In this document: piece by piece, positions 33,036-43,743 of the stretch
Layout: the number at the start of each line of letters is the position of its first letter
Numbering within the stretch: position 1 is the first letter of the stretch
Assembly (NCBI GenBank): GCA_023634235.1
Contig: JAMKCF010000001.1
Location: 12,162,258-12,226,257 of the forward strand
Direction: 5' to 3'
From: Pisaster brevispinus
Lineage: Eukaryota; Echinodermata; Asteroidea; Forcipulatida; Asteriidae
DNA: 64,000 nt
Program-made: the position numbers and the translations under genes
The notes under the pieces: model-generated
Database searches by the model: none
Seen by the model: the letters and a program-made list of their open reading frames with translations, nothing else
Told to the model about the DNA's origin: nothing

Positions 33036-36000
33036 TTAATTGTTCAAGTATTTGCTTGGCCATCTCACTCGCCTTCCAGAGCGCGTAAATCTATCTGATT
33101 TTTCTGGAGCGGTGTTGGATGGAACAGATTTGGATGGAACAGATTTGGATGAAGAAACTGGAGTAGATTTCTTTGGAGTTATTTTAAACTCGAAATCTGT
33201 GTGTGCAACTTTTAATCTGTCGATACTTATTGCATCATTTTTTCCACGTATGTCTACGATGAAATATTTTTGTTTTCTTTCGATGACGCGATATGGACCC
33301 TGGTAAGGAGGTTGTAGTGGCTTTTTCACAGAGTCAGTACGAATGAAAACATGCGTGCAAGTAAACAATTCTTCGGGTAGATGGCTTGATCGTTGATTTG
33401 GTCTAGTGGATTGTGGCTGGAGTTCAGACATGTGATGACGTAAACGGTCAACGTAATTAGATGGATCTACGAATTTTGAATCATCCGATGGGGTTATAAA
33501 TTCTCCTGGTAGTTTTAGAGTTGTGCCGAAAACTAGCTCTGCCGCGCTGCAACCCAAATCAGTTTTTATGGATGTTCGGATAGTCATCATTATTAGAGGT
33601 AAGGATTCGGTCCATCGATTTGGTTCATTTTGAGTCTTAAATGAAGACTTCAAGTGTCTGTGAAAACGTTCTACTAATCCATTTGCTTGAGGATGGTATG
33701 CTGTTGTGCGAATACGTTTACAACCTAAGAGTTTGGAAAGACTAGCAAAAAGTTTGGATTCAAATTGACCACCTCTGTCGGTGGTAATTGTTGCGGGTAC
33801 TCCAAAAGTAGATACCCATCTTTCGACAAAAGCTCGAGCTACTGTTTCTGCAGTAATGTCAGAAATAGGAATGGCTTCCGGCCATCGAGTAAATCTATCT
33901 ATGCACGTAAGCAAATAAGTAAAACCGCGAGATGGTGGTAAGGGACCAACTATATCAATATGAATATGATTAAATCGAGCGTCAGGGGTGACAAAAGTAC
34001 CTAACGGTGTCACAGAGTGGCGATGTACCTTAGCACGTTGACACTTGATACAATTTCTGGTCCATGATCTAACATCTTTATTCACGGATGGCCAAAAGAA
34101 TCTTTGAGTGATAAGTTTCTGGGTGGCTCTTATTCCAGGATGGGATGAACTATGGATAGAATTGAACACATCATGCCTAAATTCGTTGGGTATGTAAGGA
34201 CGATGATGACCAGTGGATGTTTCACAAGTAATTGTGCCTTGTGAGGTGTAAAGTGGAATTTCTTTGAATTGAAGATTTGACGATTTTCTTAGCCTAATTA
34301 GCTCTTCGTTATTCTTCTGTTTTCTTGCCACTGCATTAAAATCCACTGAAGTGGTAGAACTGATAGAGGGAGTCAATTTTCCAATGTGGAATCTAGAAAG
34401 TGCATCGGCTACAGTGTTTTCACTACCTTTTACATACCGAATGTCCGTGCTGAATTGTGAAATGTAGTCTAAGTGTCGTGTTTCTCTGGGTGAGTAACGA
34501 TCAGGTTTAGCTGCAAAAGCATACGTAAGCGGTTTATGATCAGTTAAGATACAAAAATCACGACCTTCTAATATGTGCTTGAAATGCCGAATGGATAAAT
34601 AAACTGCTAACAACTCCCGACCAAAAGTGCTGTACCTGGTTTCTGCAGGTTTTAAGCGTTTCGAGAAGAAAGCAATGGGCGTCAGAACGTTATTCATGCA
34701 TTGATGGAGTGCACCACCAACTGCTACGTTAGACGCATCGGTCATGAGACACAATGGGATCTCTGAATTTGGATGTACTAGCAAGGTAGATTCAACTAGA
34801 CATGTTTTAGCTTTTCTAAAGGCATTTAAAGCTATATCAGAAAGTTGGATTGCTTGATTTCTTAATTTAGGCTTACCTCCCAAAAGGTCTGTGAGAGGTT
34901 GCACTATTTCAGCGCAGTTTGGTACAAATCGACGGTAGAAGTTAATCAATCCTAAGAATTCTCGTAACTTGCGAATGGAGTTTGGGATAGGGAAATCTTC
35001 GATCACTTTGATCTTTTCCGTGAGCGGCAAAATGCCATTGTTGTCAATGTGATGACCAAGGAATTCCAATGAAGTTACGCCAAATTGGCATTTGCTAGGA
35101 TTGATTACTACTCCATATTGACGTAAACGTTCGAAAACTAGTTTGAGGTTTTCTTTATGTTCTTGTTCGTCTGTGCTTGCTATCAACAAATCGTCTATGT
35201 AGGCATATACAAAATCTAGTCCATGTAGTACTTCGTCTATGAATCTTTGAAAGGTTTGTGCAGCGTTTCGAAGGCCGAATGGCATGCGAACGTACTCAAA
35301 AAGGCCAAAAGGGGTTGTAATTGCCGTTTTGGGAATATCTGATGGTTCGATAGGAATTTGGTGATACGCCTTTACAAGATCAATTTTGGAAAACACATTT
35401 TTGCCATGTAAAGAAGTAGTAAAATCATGGATATGCGGAACAGGATATCTATCCGGTATTGTGATGTTGTTCAGAGAACGATAATCACCACAAGGTCTCC
35501 AATCTCCTGTTTTCTTTGGAACCATGTGTAAAGGTGATGACCAAGGACTATCTGATTGACGAATAATGCCTAAATCTAGCATATGGTCAAATTCGGCTTT
35601 CGCAATTGGTAATTTGTTGGAGGCAAGGCGTCTAGGTCTAGAATGCACTGGTGGTCCTCTAGTGCGAATATGGTGAGTAATAGTATGTTTTATGGCAGTT
35701 TCCTTAAAATTTGGTCTTGTTATATCCCGGAATTGGTTCAGTAAAGAAAGGTATACACCGTCTTTATCGGGAATGGAAAACATTGGCCTTGGAGAAATCA
35801 TTGATGTTTTATTACCAGAGATCGTAAGTTCTGTTTGCGAATCTATTAGCTTTAGATTTTTCATGTCTACAATCAGTGAAAAATTTCTCAAAAAATCTGC
35901 ACCAATTATCGGTATAGGGACATCGGCAATAATATAAATCCATCTATATGCACGTCTTAGACCGATGTCAATAGTCATAGACTTTTCACCATAGGTTGCT

Positions 36001-36200
36001 ATTTTGGATTTATTAACTGCTTGTAAGGTGTAAGGACTCGAGTTCTTTTTGTCTGTTCTGGTTGGGGGCAACACACTAACTTCGGCGCCCGTGTCTATTA
36101 AAAATCGAGTGCCAGATATTCTGTCAGTGACATAAAATAGACGACTGTGACATTCGCCAGGCCCACTCGTCGTCTGTAGTAGCTGGCTTTCTAGTTTTCC
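33036..36200 (-). CDS. Pol polyprotein of the gypsy element: protease, RT, RNase H, integrase
   Basis: Open from gag's end; the 1012-codon frame from the Met at 36074 misses the protease active site, which lies upstream ([17 protein letters not shown] at 36095-36084). So pol must be expressed through a -1 shift or as a Gag-Pol fusion. RT shows [50 protein letters not shown] and the catalytic AYIDDLLIA (about residues 291-299). RNase [34 protein letters not shown]. Integrase: zinc site [10 protein letters not shown], then [18 protein letters not shown] and [15 protein letters not shown] (DDE). No stops or frame changes. The tail after integrase is basic and Ser/Lys-rich; no chromodomain is visible. 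Confidence 0.93.
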   Translation of the reverse strand, partial: GKLESQLLQTTSGPGECHSRLFYVTDRISGTRFLIDTGAEVSVLPPTRTDKKNSSPYTLQAVNKSKIATYGEKSMTIDIGLRRAYRWIYIIADVPIPIIGADFLRNFSLIVDMKNLKLIDSQTELTISGNKTSMISPRPMFSIPDKDGVYLSLLNQFRDITRPNFKETAIKHTITHHIRTRGPPVHSRPRRLASNKLPIAKAEFDHMLDLGIIRQSDSPWSSPLHMVPKKTGDWRPCGDYRSLNNITIPDRYPVPHIHDFTTSLHGKNVFSKIDLVKAYHQIPIEPSDIPKTAITTPFGLFEYVRMPFGLRNAAQTFQRFIDEVLHGLDFVYAYIDDLLIASTDEQEHKENLKLVFERLRQYGVVINPSKCQFGVTSLEFLGHHIDNNGILPLTEKIKVIEDFPIPNSIRKLREFLGLINFYRRFVPNCAEIVQPLTDLLGGKPKLRNQAIQLSDIALNAFRKAKTCLVESTLLVHPNSEIPLCLMTDASNVAVGGALHQCMNNVLTPIAFFSKRLKPAETRYSTFGRELLAVYLSIRHFKHILEGRDFCILTDHKPLTYAFAAKPDRYSPRETRHLDYISQFSTDIRYVKGSENTVADALSRFHIGKLTPSISSTTSVDFNAVARKQKNNEELIRLRKSSNLQFKEIPLYTSQGTITCETSTGHHRPYIPNEFRHDVFNSIHSSSHPGIRATQKLITQRFFWPSVNKDVRSWTRNCIKCQRAKVHRHSVTPLGTFVTPDARFNHIHIDIVGPLPPSRGFTYLLTCIDRFTRWPEAIPISDITAETVARAFVERWVSTFGVPATITTDRGGQFESKLFASLSKLLGCKRIRTTAYHPQANGLVERFHRHLKSSFKTQNEPNRWTESLPLIMMTIRTSIKTDLGCSAAELVFGTTLKLPGEFITPSDDSKFVDPSNYVDRLRHHMSELQPQSTRPNQRSSHLPEELFTCTHVFIRTDSVKKPLQPPYQGPYRVIERKQKYFIVDIRGKNDAISIDRLKVAHTDFEFKITPKKSTPVSSSKSVPSKSVPSNTAPEKSDRFTRSGRRVRWPSKYLNN
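36191..36200 (-). promoter_or_regulatory. Gag-pol junction, possible -1 frameshift site
   Basis: The minus strand reads GGAAAACTAG: gag codons GAA AAC TAG, pol codons GGA AAA CTA. The last heptamer before the gag stop, GGAAAAC, resembles but does not match a canonical X-XXY-YYZ slip site (the P-site re-pairing is imperfect). The A-site AAC to AAA slip is favourable. It is only a candidate. Confidence 0.4.
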
Positions 36201-37090
36201 TGGGTTTGTTTATCACTAGAGGCGTTAAAACTACATGGTTTTACACATTTTAGTGCTTTGTCACCGATTTTCCAATGATACCAGCATTCTGAGCCTACTC
36301 TAAACGGTTTGTTAGGTCTATATCTGGATCTACTACGTGAACGAGAACTAGCTCGATATCGGTTGTTGGATCGTTCTCGAGATCGTCTAAAAGAACTGTA
36401 GACTTTGCGTTCATCTTGTGGTTCACTTGTGACTAATGATTGGACTAGCATTGTTAAATGTGAAACTTGCGATTGCAAATCGTCTAAGCGAGAATCATGA
36501 CTAGGCGGCACTACTAGTAGCGGTGTGGCTGCGGCAGCAGCGGCACTTGCGGTAACAGTAGACACCGAAGATGGACTGGCTACTTCAAGTATTTTGTCAG
36601 CGATTACAGCTAATTGTTCGAGATCAACAGAATCACTCGATGAGGCAAGGATTAAATGAACATTTTGCGGCAATCGCTGTAGAAATAGTTGTCTCAAAAT
36701 ACTCTCTTCTAGTTTGTTTTCGCCAAGTAGTTGTTTCATCCTGCGGAGGAGTTGAGAAGGTTTTTTATCACCTAATTCTTCAGAAATCAATAACTTATGG
36801 AGACGTTTTTGTTCCGATTGTGATGTCCGTTTTATTAGTTCTGTTTTTATTTTGTCGTATGGGTCTGCTGAAGGAGGAGAAATTAGCAAATCTCTAACTT
36901 CTTGAGCAATTTCAGGTTGTAATGATGAAACAACATAAGAGAATTTTGTTAGTTGTTGTGTGATTTGCCGCGTTTGGAACTGAGCCTCGACCTGAGCAAA
37001 CCAAATTGTTGGGTCATGGGGCCAAAATGGAGGTAATTTTAAGCTCACGGCAGCAAGTGGCTCTGTCTTTGCATGAGGTTTTTCCTCCAT
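36191..37090 (-). CDS. Gag polyprotein of the gypsy element, 299 aa
   Basis: Starts [18 protein letters not shown]. The capsid-like region follows: [58 protein letters not shown] and [17 protein letters not shown]. After an Ala/Ser linker comes a basic RS-rich stretch ([19 protein letters not shown]) and a variant zinc knuckle [18 protein letters not shown]. This layout is standard for gypsy Gag of the kind common in invertebrates. The stop (TAG, 36193-36191) lies where pol is already open one base back. Confidence 0.9.
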   Translation of the reverse strand: MEEKPHAKTEPLAAVSLKLPPFWPHDPTIWFAQVEAQFQTRQITQQLTKFSYVVSSLQPEIAQEVRDLLISPPSADPYDKIKTELIKRTSQSEQKRLHKLLISEELGDKKPSQLLRRMKQLLGENKLEESILRQLFLQRLPQNVHLILASSSDSVDLEQLAVIADKILEVASPSSVSTVTASAAAAAATPLLVVPPSHDSRLDDLQSQVSHLTMLVQSLVTSEPQDERKVYSSFRRSRERSNNRYRASSRSRSRSRYRPNKPFRVGSECWYHWKIGDKALKCVKPCSFNASSDKQTQEN

Positions 37091-37134
37091 GGTAATATCA
37101 ACTGGAATGCAGTTATGGTAAGGAAATGTGAAAC

Positions 37135-37860
37135 TTAGTTCAACTGTTGCAATGCGTTGAAATTAAATTGAAAGGAATTGTACATCTCAGAAAACCAACG
37201 CTGTTTTAATTTGGAGTCACCATGTAGGCCGTCATACAAATGTACAAAGTGGTTTCTTTTGTTATGCGTAGTTTTACTGTGATGAGTTCTTTTTTCGACT
37301 TTCCTGATTGTGTTATGCCAAGATAACGTTCTCAACACGGTGCCACTCTGGGGAGTGCTATTGTGCGCTATGATCCTCTCGTTAACTTCGTCAACTACGG
37401 AGTTGTGATTGTGCTGAAAAGTCCGAATATCCTCGTTGGAAATGATTGGTGTGCGAAGCTTTTTGCTCGACTGAAATTTAGCAAATGACGCAGGAGGAAC
37501 AGTTGTGAATGTGACTAGAGTATTTGGTCTAGCGGCTTGTATGGTGCGCTTGAACTGGTCTAGTTCATGGAATAAGCTCTCAGCAGTGTGGTTGGATGGC
37601 TTTAGAACGCGACGTTCATGTGTGGCATCGTATTGAAACGCAGTCAGGTCATTAATGCCGGCTGCTAGTTGAACTACTACACAATCGCTGGCACTGCATG
37701 CATTTAATTTACGGATAGTAGGGCCTACTAGGTTGTAAATTTTAGCACCTCTTATAACGACAAAATCAACTGTAAAAGGAAATGCTTTACCTAATGGTTT
37801 ACGATAATTTGAAAACTTGTGTCCTCTAGAATCTGTGACGAATAAAAATTTAATCATCAC
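37135..37860 (-). CDS. Pre-gag ORF: SGNH (GDSL-type) hydrolase-like protein, 241 aa
   Basis: The first ORF after the 5' LTR, starting MMIKFLFVTDSRG and ending 44 bases before the gag ATG. The four SGNH blocks are present in order: block I TDSRG with Ser11; block II VVIRGAK with Gly38; block III AAGINDLT with Asn70; block V LYDGLHGD with Asp210 and His213. A hydrophobic strand precedes each of blocks I-III (FLFV, DFVVI, VVVQLA), as in the flavodoxin-like SGNH fold. Family members are esterases, lipases or acetyl-hydrolases. The substrate here is unknown. No signal peptide or membrane segment is seen, so the product is probably cytosolic. Gag, protease, RT and integrase all lie elsewhere, so this is an additional gene. 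I know SGNH domains from CR1-type LINE ORF1 proteins but do not recall one in this position in a Ty3/gypsy element. The function is inferred from motifs only. Confidence 0.72.
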   Translation of the reverse strand: MMIKFLFVTDSRGHKFSNYRKPLGKAFPFTVDFVVIRGAKIYNLVGPTIRKLNACSASDCVVVQLAAGINDLTAFQYDATHERRVLKPSNHTAESLFHELDQFKRTIQAARPNTLVTFTTVPPASFAKFQSSKKLRTPIISNEDIRTFQHNHNSVVDEVNERIIAHNSTPQSGTVLRTLSWHNTIRKVEKRTHHSKTTHNKRNHFVHLYDGLHGDSKLKQRWFSEMYNSFQFNFNALQQLN

Positions 37861-37888
37861 TATAATACTGTCCGATATCTGTTGTTTG

Positions 37889-37902
37889 CGTCGGGATCAC
37901 CA
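37889..37902 (-). other. Candidate primer-binding site
   Basis: Four bases inside the 5' LTR the minus strand reads TGGTGATCCCGACG. The leading TGG complements a tRNA 3' CCA. I could not identify which tRNA. The position and form are right for a Ty3/gypsy primer site. Confidence 0.6.
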
Positions 37903-37905
37903 GTT

Positions 37906-38390
37906 TTGGTGGATAAGCTGTTTTTATTTGTGCTTATCTAAAAGAAAGAGAATGTTCGCATCTGCCGAACAGTAAAGAATAAATTCGCCTGTAATTTCTG
38001 AGGCTTAAATGAAATGACTATTTTTTATATATATAAGGAATGCCCGTAGACTTCTGGGACTTTTTAAGGTAAACTAACGTAAGCCTTGGTTACCTGGACC
38101 CCTCTGCTGTGAGGGGCAAACACCACCGAGCCAGTTTCAGGGTCCACGTAGCCTTGGCGTACACGATACTAATTTGGAAGACCAAATGCTGCAGACGGTG
38201 AACCTCGCTTGTCGAAGGTAAGACGTAGAGTGGGGCGATGAAGCCCGCTCAGTAGCTTTTTACTAGCGCGTTCTGCATCAAGAGTTAGTATGAATAGGGG
38301 GTCTTCTAAATGCTAATGAGGCTCTTTGTTGATGTACACGTGGCCGCGTCTTTGGGCCGTTCATCAAAAGAAAGGGAAGAATTCACTACA
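37906..38390 (-). repeat. 5' LTR of the gypsy element
   Basis: Same sequence as the 3' LTR as far as I can read, 485 bp. It supplies the promoter for the minus-strand genomic RNA. The first ORF begins 46 bases after it. Confidence 0.92.
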
Positions 38391-38510
38391 CATGTACATG
38401 ACCAATACAAGTACATTGTTACATAACACTCCCCATTATGCAGTTGTGTTCAAACCCTATGGCAGGGTAAATGTTTCGCTCCAGTGGTCACACACACACA
38501 CACACATACA

Positions 38511-38868
38511 CACAGTCTTTTGCACGCAGAGTTGTGGGGACTTGCTATTGTTGTTCTATTATTCCCTTTTCTAAAGAATTACCTTGTGGGGACCCGGTTT
38601 AACAAAGAAAAACGTTGTGGGGACCTTTGTTCCATTGTGTAAAAGTCCCCACAATGGTGTGTGTGCTAACCCACACATACACACATACACACAGTCTTTT
38701 GCACGCAGAGTTGTGGGGACTTGCTATTGTTGTTCTATTATTCCCTTTTCTAAAGAATTACCTTGTGGGGACCGGGTTTAACAAAGAAAAAACGTTGTGG
38801 GGACCTTTGTTCCATTGTGTAAAAGTCCCCACAACGGTGTGTGTGCTAACCCACACGTACGTACGTAC
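38511..38868. repeat. Direct tandem duplication, period 179 bp
   Basis: CACAGTCTTTTGCACGCAGA begins at 38511 and 38690. The following blocks (TTGTGGGGACTTGCTATTG, AAAGTCCCCACAAYGGTGTG) match closely. Each copy ends in CA-rich sequence. The open frames here are products of the repeat. Confidence 0.85.
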
Positions 38869-38975
38869 ATACATACGTACATACATACGTACATACATAC
38901 GTACATACATACGTCCATACATACGTCCATACATACGTACATACATACGTACATACATACGTACATACGTACGTA
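38855..38975. repeat. Microsatellite, (ACGTACATACAT)n type
   Basis: An array of ACGTACATACAT-like dodecamers with small variants. It ends at the TA (38974-38975) that is the target of the Tc1 element. The same type of array resumes at 40785. Confidence 0.9.
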
Positions 38976-40784
38976 CACTGGCGTGCAAAGGTTTTTACGC
39001 ACCTTGCTGTGAATTTTCAATCGAAGATTTCACCATTAAATAGTCAGGAGAAAATAAAAAACCACACCTGTGTCTTGTGTCATTACTTTCTCTATGCTTT
39101 AATCAAATAAATTCATGTTTCCTTCATGAAATTCCGTTTATTACATCCCAATTGCGACTATTTTTTCGGCAAGCTTCCGCGACAGTGTTGAACCGCCATA
39201 TTGAATGACCTCATTAAATATTCATGACCTCATTAATATCATTATCGTGGCATTTAAACCAATGGCAACAAAAATCGCGCTGTGGGGAAAGTGTTTCTAT
39301 GAATATTTACAACGTTAGATTGACCCCCCATTCATAAAATATGAGTCTAGAATAGCCCATTGGTCATTGCGAAATGCCCTCTTTGCATCTGAATGCCACA
39401 GAGTTCACATCGTGTCCATAACAATGCCTCCAAAAAGTCAGCTTTCCGATATGGAAAAAGGGATGATCAGAGCGTGGAACTTGGAGGGGATCTCTAATAG
39501 AGAAATTGCCAGACAGCTTGGAGTCGCTGAGGGTACGGTGAGATACAACCTTAGAAAACAACGGGAGACAGGGTCGATGGACCCACGGCCAAAGTCTGGG
39601 CGACTTCGGGCCACAACACCCCGTGAAGATCGGCACCTCGTGCAGACCTGTCGACGCAACAGATTCTTGTGCGCCCCTGAGCTTGCCATGGATCTCACCA
39701 GAACCTCAGGGGTCGAAGTTCATTGATCAACTGTTTCCCGCCGATTGGCTGATGCTGGGCTGCATGGCAGGGTTGCCAGGCACAAGCCACGCCTTACACC
39801 AATCCACAAGCAGCAAAGATTAGCTTGGGCCCGGGACCACCTGACGTGGACTGCTCGATGACTGGTCAAGGGTTTTGTGGAGCGATGAGTCGCAGTTTCA
39901 ACTACCAGTCTGACGGACGTGTTTATGTTCCTCGAACAGTGGGGGAGGAGTTCGCAGAGAACTGTGTTGTGCCATCGGTAAAACATGGAGGGTCTGGGAT
40001 CATGGTTTGGGGTTGTATGAGCTCCGCCGGTGTCGGTGTATTGGCCAACATCGAGGGGAATATCAATGCGGTGGCTTACATTGATATTCTCCGGGATCAC
40101 ATGCTGCCTTCTGCCCATTGTTTGATCGGCCATGAGTTCTTGTTTCAGCATGACAATGCACCACCGCATACAGCTAGGATTACTCAAGAATTCATAGCCG
40201 ATCCAACCCCAGATTTCATCAGAGAAATGGGGGGCAGTTGGGAGTTTGAGGTGATGGTGTGGCCGGCCCAAAGCCCTGACCTGAACCCGATTGAGAATTT
40301 GTGGAATGAGCTTATACGGTGGCTTCAACGTGAAAATCGGCCCCGAAATCAAGGGGAGCTCTATCAAATTCTCAATCGGGTTTGGGAGGGATTGGACCTA
40401 AATGTCATCACCAATCTCTTGGCATCAATGCCCAGACGTTGCCAAGCTGTTATCGATGCTGCCGGAGCTTTTACGCCTTATTAAACCTGACGAACTCTTC
40501 GTGTTTCCGGCGGCCATGGGTGCCGCCATCTTTAATTTCCTTATTATTTATTATAATGAGCTGGATCTCCGTTTGCTTTCTGCACACTCAAAGAACTGTC
40601 TCCGTTTCTGCTCCATTTATAAACTTCCCCAAAACTCTATCTTTTCGGAAACATGAATTTATTTGATTAAAGATACAAGCACAGACACAGGTAAAGATTT
40701 AGTGATATTTTAAAATGATTTGTTGTATAAAAAACGTAAAATGTGTTCAGTGTAAACGTGCGTAAAAACCTTTGCACGCCAGTG
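38976..40784 (+). mobile_element. Tc1/mariner transposon (DD34E type), 1809 bp
   Basis: Perfect 27-bp terminal inverted repeats: left CACTGGCGTGCAAAGG... (38976-39002), right ...CCTTTGCACGCCAGTG (40758-40784), flanked by TA (38974-38975, 40785-40786). It encodes one Tc1 transposase relic on the plus strand. Inserted inside a TACG/TACA microsatellite. Perfect ends but a broken ORF: the ends may still be mobilised by a related transposase. Confidence 0.93.
39424..40484 (+). pseudogene. Tc1 transposase, disabled
   Basis: ATG at 39424 (MPPKSQLSDMEKGMIRAW). The N-terminal paired-type helix-turn-helix reads GISNREIARQLGVAEGTVRY; the second HTH follows. TGA at 39724 interrupts it. The frame then continues with RLADAGLHGRVARHKPRL and changes near 39860-39905, where the first catalytic Asp (LWSDESQF) lies. 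The long frame to 40484 carries HGGSGIMVWGCMSS, QHDNAPPHTA (second Asp) and SPDLNPIENLWNEL (Glu), 34 residues apart by family rule. Ends VIDAAGAFTPY. One stop and about two frame changes. Confidence 0.88.
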
Positions 40785-40890
40785 TACATACGTACGTACG
40801 TACATACGTACGTACGTACATACGTACGTACGTACATACGTACGTACGTACATACGTACGTACATACGTACGTTCATACATACATACATA
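40785..40890. repeat. Microsatellite, (TACG/TACA)n
   Basis: Continuation of the array interrupted by the Tc1 element: runs of TACGTACGTACATACG, ending in CATACATACATACATTC. The short minus-strand open frames here are translations of the repeat. Confidence 0.9.
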
Positions 40891-40893
40891 CAT

Positions 40894-42219
40894 TCTTCTA
40901 ACACCACCAATAGGCCGACCTTTGGTCATCCTAATGCTTACTTATTAACTACTTGGGCGTTATGAGTCCAAACTGCAGTTGTCATTAAGCCAATGTGATT
41001 TTAAATAAACTTTTTAATTTTTTTAATGATTTTCCTGAGCATTGTATCAAAGGTTATTAACTTGTGAAATTGAAAACGTTAAAACGTAGATATAAACATT
41101 TTCCGAGAAAATTACGTTACAATTAATTTAGGTACCTTCAGTTAACCGATACAAAACCATTATTTTTTTACTATTAAAACCAACTAGTTTCTCTAACAAA
41201 ATGTACACGTGGTAAATAGCACCCATTGCAGCAATGTTTCACCGTTTTCAACTAAGACTTACTTTAGTTTAACAAAATAATTTAAAAAAATAAAAAATTG
41301 TAATACCATAAATTTGTTATGGCGCCCTCTTGTGACAGTATTTGATTATTTTTCTTGATTCTTTATGTTAGCGATGCTTGTTGAAAGATTCTGGCGTGGA
41401 TGGGGGCAGTTCAAATTTACTTCGCTCAAAGCTACGAACATAAGTACCCTATACTTGTGAGACCGGGGTGGCCCAATGCCTCCGCCACGAAATTCCTTTG
41501 CTGAAAATAGTCTTTACCGTAATTTCTAATTATGTAATAAAGGAAATAAATTATGATGAAAAAGACGCGAGTGTTAATAATTTTTTAAATGGAAATAAAT
41601 GGATTTAAATGTGGAAACAATAATTTTGTTCGGCTATTGAGGTTGTGCTCGTCCCTTACATTTTGCCGATTGAATATTCCTGACAAAGAGGGGAGAATAA
41701 TAAAAATCAGTTCAATGAAGCAGCTCATCTTACAAATCTCCCCAATGGCTTCTCTCAGCTTCTCAAGGTAGAAATCCCTCTCAAAAGGGGGATAAACACA
41801 GAATGCATTGGTTCATAAACTAAATACGCGTAGGACCAGTCTCTGTTTATGCAGTGCGTTTTTGCTGCGTGTTTTAGTAAAGCGCAATAATAAAAGTTTC
41901 GATTAGAAAAAAAAATAAAATAAAATAAGAATCAGTGACCAGAAAGGGCCCCTTTCCTTTCGCGGATAGACTTATTCTCTTACAGAGGGAAAAAAAACCA
42001 GTTCAAACTTGTTGCTATTATCTAGATTAAGAAAAACTGTTAATGAAAATGTGCCCGGAGAGTAGTTCAAGGTTGGTTTTTTTTGGACCGTTTGCCCAGA
42101 CCCCCAGCCAAACACCCCTTTTTAAAAATAAGAACAGATTAAGTCCGCCGCCCCCACTAAATAAAACAAAACAAAACAAAACAAGACCACCCTCCAACTC
42201 CCCTAAAAAACAAACAAAC
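40894..42219. other. No gene recognised
   Basis: AT-rich. The motif GCGCCCTCTTGTGACAG (41331-41347) also occurs inverted at about 3446-3462 beside the first LINE and may be the end of a dispersed repeat. Nothing else stands out. Confidence 0.4.
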
Positions 42220-42220
42220 A

Positions 42221-42283
<63 letters not shown>
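42220..42283. repeat. Microsatellite, (ACGC)n, about 16 copies
   Basis: Near-perfect CACG/CGCA tetranucleotide run. It is preceded by AAAAC pentamers (42161-42183). The Cys/Val- or Arg/Thr-rich open frames across it are artefacts. Confidence 0.95.
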
Positions 42284-42284
<1 letters not shown>

Positions 42285-42344
42285 TAAGAATATAATCATA
42301 AATTTGAAATGTAGTATCTTTCATTAAATAAATGTATTTCAATC

Positions 42345-43303
42345 TCAGTTTGAAAAGTTTTTGTTTTGACTTGTTGTCGTCAAATTATTTTCGAGCGCGG
42401 GACATCCAGCCCAGTTGACCGTTCTTCGTGCTGCAAGTTGCCCATCGCGCCCGGGGATGGATCGGGACGATCCGAGCCCTTCATTCCGCGAATTAGTGCA
42501 TGCGTGATACTTGTATTGGTGCCCGGCGGCACACCACAGTACAATGCTTCGTTCGTATACCACTGACTGTGACATGTCATGCTGTGGTGGGTGCGTGTGT
42601 AGCCCCAAAATGCAACACATTGGATGCAGTCACTTTAAAGTCTGATACCTTACAAACAAATTACATAGTGTTGAAATCGTATTAATGACGTCTTGGTTGT
42701 ATGCTTTCAACACCACACATCCCTGTGTTGCATGGATTAAAAGTAAGGTCTTGTTTCCACACGTCTTGCGTCGTATGTCACCCAACAGTGGGATGAGCTT
42801 CTGACTACTGCTTTCACTGATTGTTTATGACCGTTGACAACGCACACGTAAAATTTTGACAACTTACGCATTGTTGATATTTCATTATTTGTCCTGTCAA
42901 AACTTGTTTCATTTTTTCTGTGGTAGAGAACGTCGTGTGAAAAGAAGGTATGTGGAAATTTGAGAGAAAGAGAGGGATTGCCCAGAACTTGAAATAAAAA
43001 AAGCCTGAACTGTTCAATCATGTTAACTTTGGTGCGTTTTTGTTGTGTTTTGTTTTTTTTCTTCTCGTATGACTTCGGTCTTGTAAAAAATATTCCGGTC
43101 CAGTAAAAATTCTGAGCAACAAGCCCTGCGGTCTTGTGGATTTTTCCCCCAAATTCGAGCCCTGTTCTGCCTAGACGAACATAAATGGAGTGCTTGTTTT
43201 TTCATGCTTCATTCATACCACAATTTCAGAATCATCCCCCCACTTTTCAACACGGATTACGGCACTGACAAAAAGCGTAGAGACAGGAAGTAACTTAACC
43301 TAC
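42345..43303. other. No exon recognised; CpG-rich patch at 42390-42560
   Basis: A short CpG-rich patch (GAGCGCGGGACATCC, GATCGGGACGATCCGAG, GCCCGGCGGCACACC) stands out from AT-rich flanks. It may be a promoter remnant or part of an old GC-rich element. The open frames in it have no recognisable domain. Downstream kinase exons (DFG, APE motifs) should lie in this direction on the minus strand but none was found. Confidence 0.4.
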
Positions 43304-43572
43304 CAAGCAACACATTTGAAGGCTTAATATCTCTGTGGACAATTCCATGTTGATGAAGTTCTTGCAGACCTTTAAGAAAACCTAGGCACAGATCTTTAAG
43401 GTTGGTATCTGTGAGGTCAAGTGCCAAAATCTTGCCTTCGATAACATCTCGCACAGTTCAGACGCAAAGTAGATGAAATCCTCATCTTCTTCAACACACA
43501 ATGGCTCCAGAACATGGTGAAGGCTTTTCCCTTGAAGCTCTTGAAATATTTCTGCTTCCTTCCACACAGATT
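43304..43572 (-). CDS. Protein kinase exon with catalytic loop, one internal frame break
   Basis: On the minus strand: acceptor TTTTCAAG (43573), donor CTTG|GTAGGT (43304). It encodes an alpha-C-helix region (WKEAEIFQELQGKSLHHVL), a beta-4/5 region with YFASELCE, then, one frame over, RDVIEGKILAL, GLQELHQHGIVHRDIKPSNV and LLG. HRDIKPSN is the catalytic loop (Asp general base, Lys, Asn for Mg). The style resembles IRE1/RNase L-type kinases. The frame change near 43452 removes a few bases between ELC and VRDVIEG, so the exon is dead or misassembled. The Gly-rich loop and activation segment are not found. It shares strand with the SET exons upstream, but phases do not join directly. Confidence 0.6.
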
Positions 43573-43743
43573 CTTGAAAATATGTATAAACAGTTAATTA
43601 TGTGTAAGAGATTAGGTACCACACAAGAGCTGAACAGCCAAATGATTGGCCATTGAACATGAGTAGAACATTTCTAAAAAATAATAGCGAAAGAAAAATC
43701 ACAACTTCTGACGATTTTTACAGTTTTTTTCGTTTTAAGGCAT

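Larger units (their letters stand above)
32441..38390 (-). mobile_element. Complete Ty3/gypsy LTR retrotransposon, young, with an extra ORF before gag
   Basis: 5.95 kb, read on the minus strand: LTR (38390-37906), primer-binding-like site, ORF for an SGNH-type protein (37860-37135), gag (37090-36191), pol (36200-33036), polypurine tract, LTR (32925-32441). The flanking pentamer CATGT (32436-32440 and 38391-38395) is the target duplication. Both LTRs are 485 bp and I found no difference on reading them side by side. All three ORFs are open. The copy could be autonomous. It is inserted in the 3' region of the piggyBac relic. Confidence 0.93.

Noticed and set aside
38584..39043. Cys/His/Tyr-rich peptides such as repeated THTYIRTY strings
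   Set aside because: Products of the (ACGTACATACAT)n microsatellite and the 179-bp duplication.
42027..42342. Cys/Arg/Val or Thr/His/Ala/Arg repeat proteins
   Set aside because: Translation of the (ACGC)n microsatellite.
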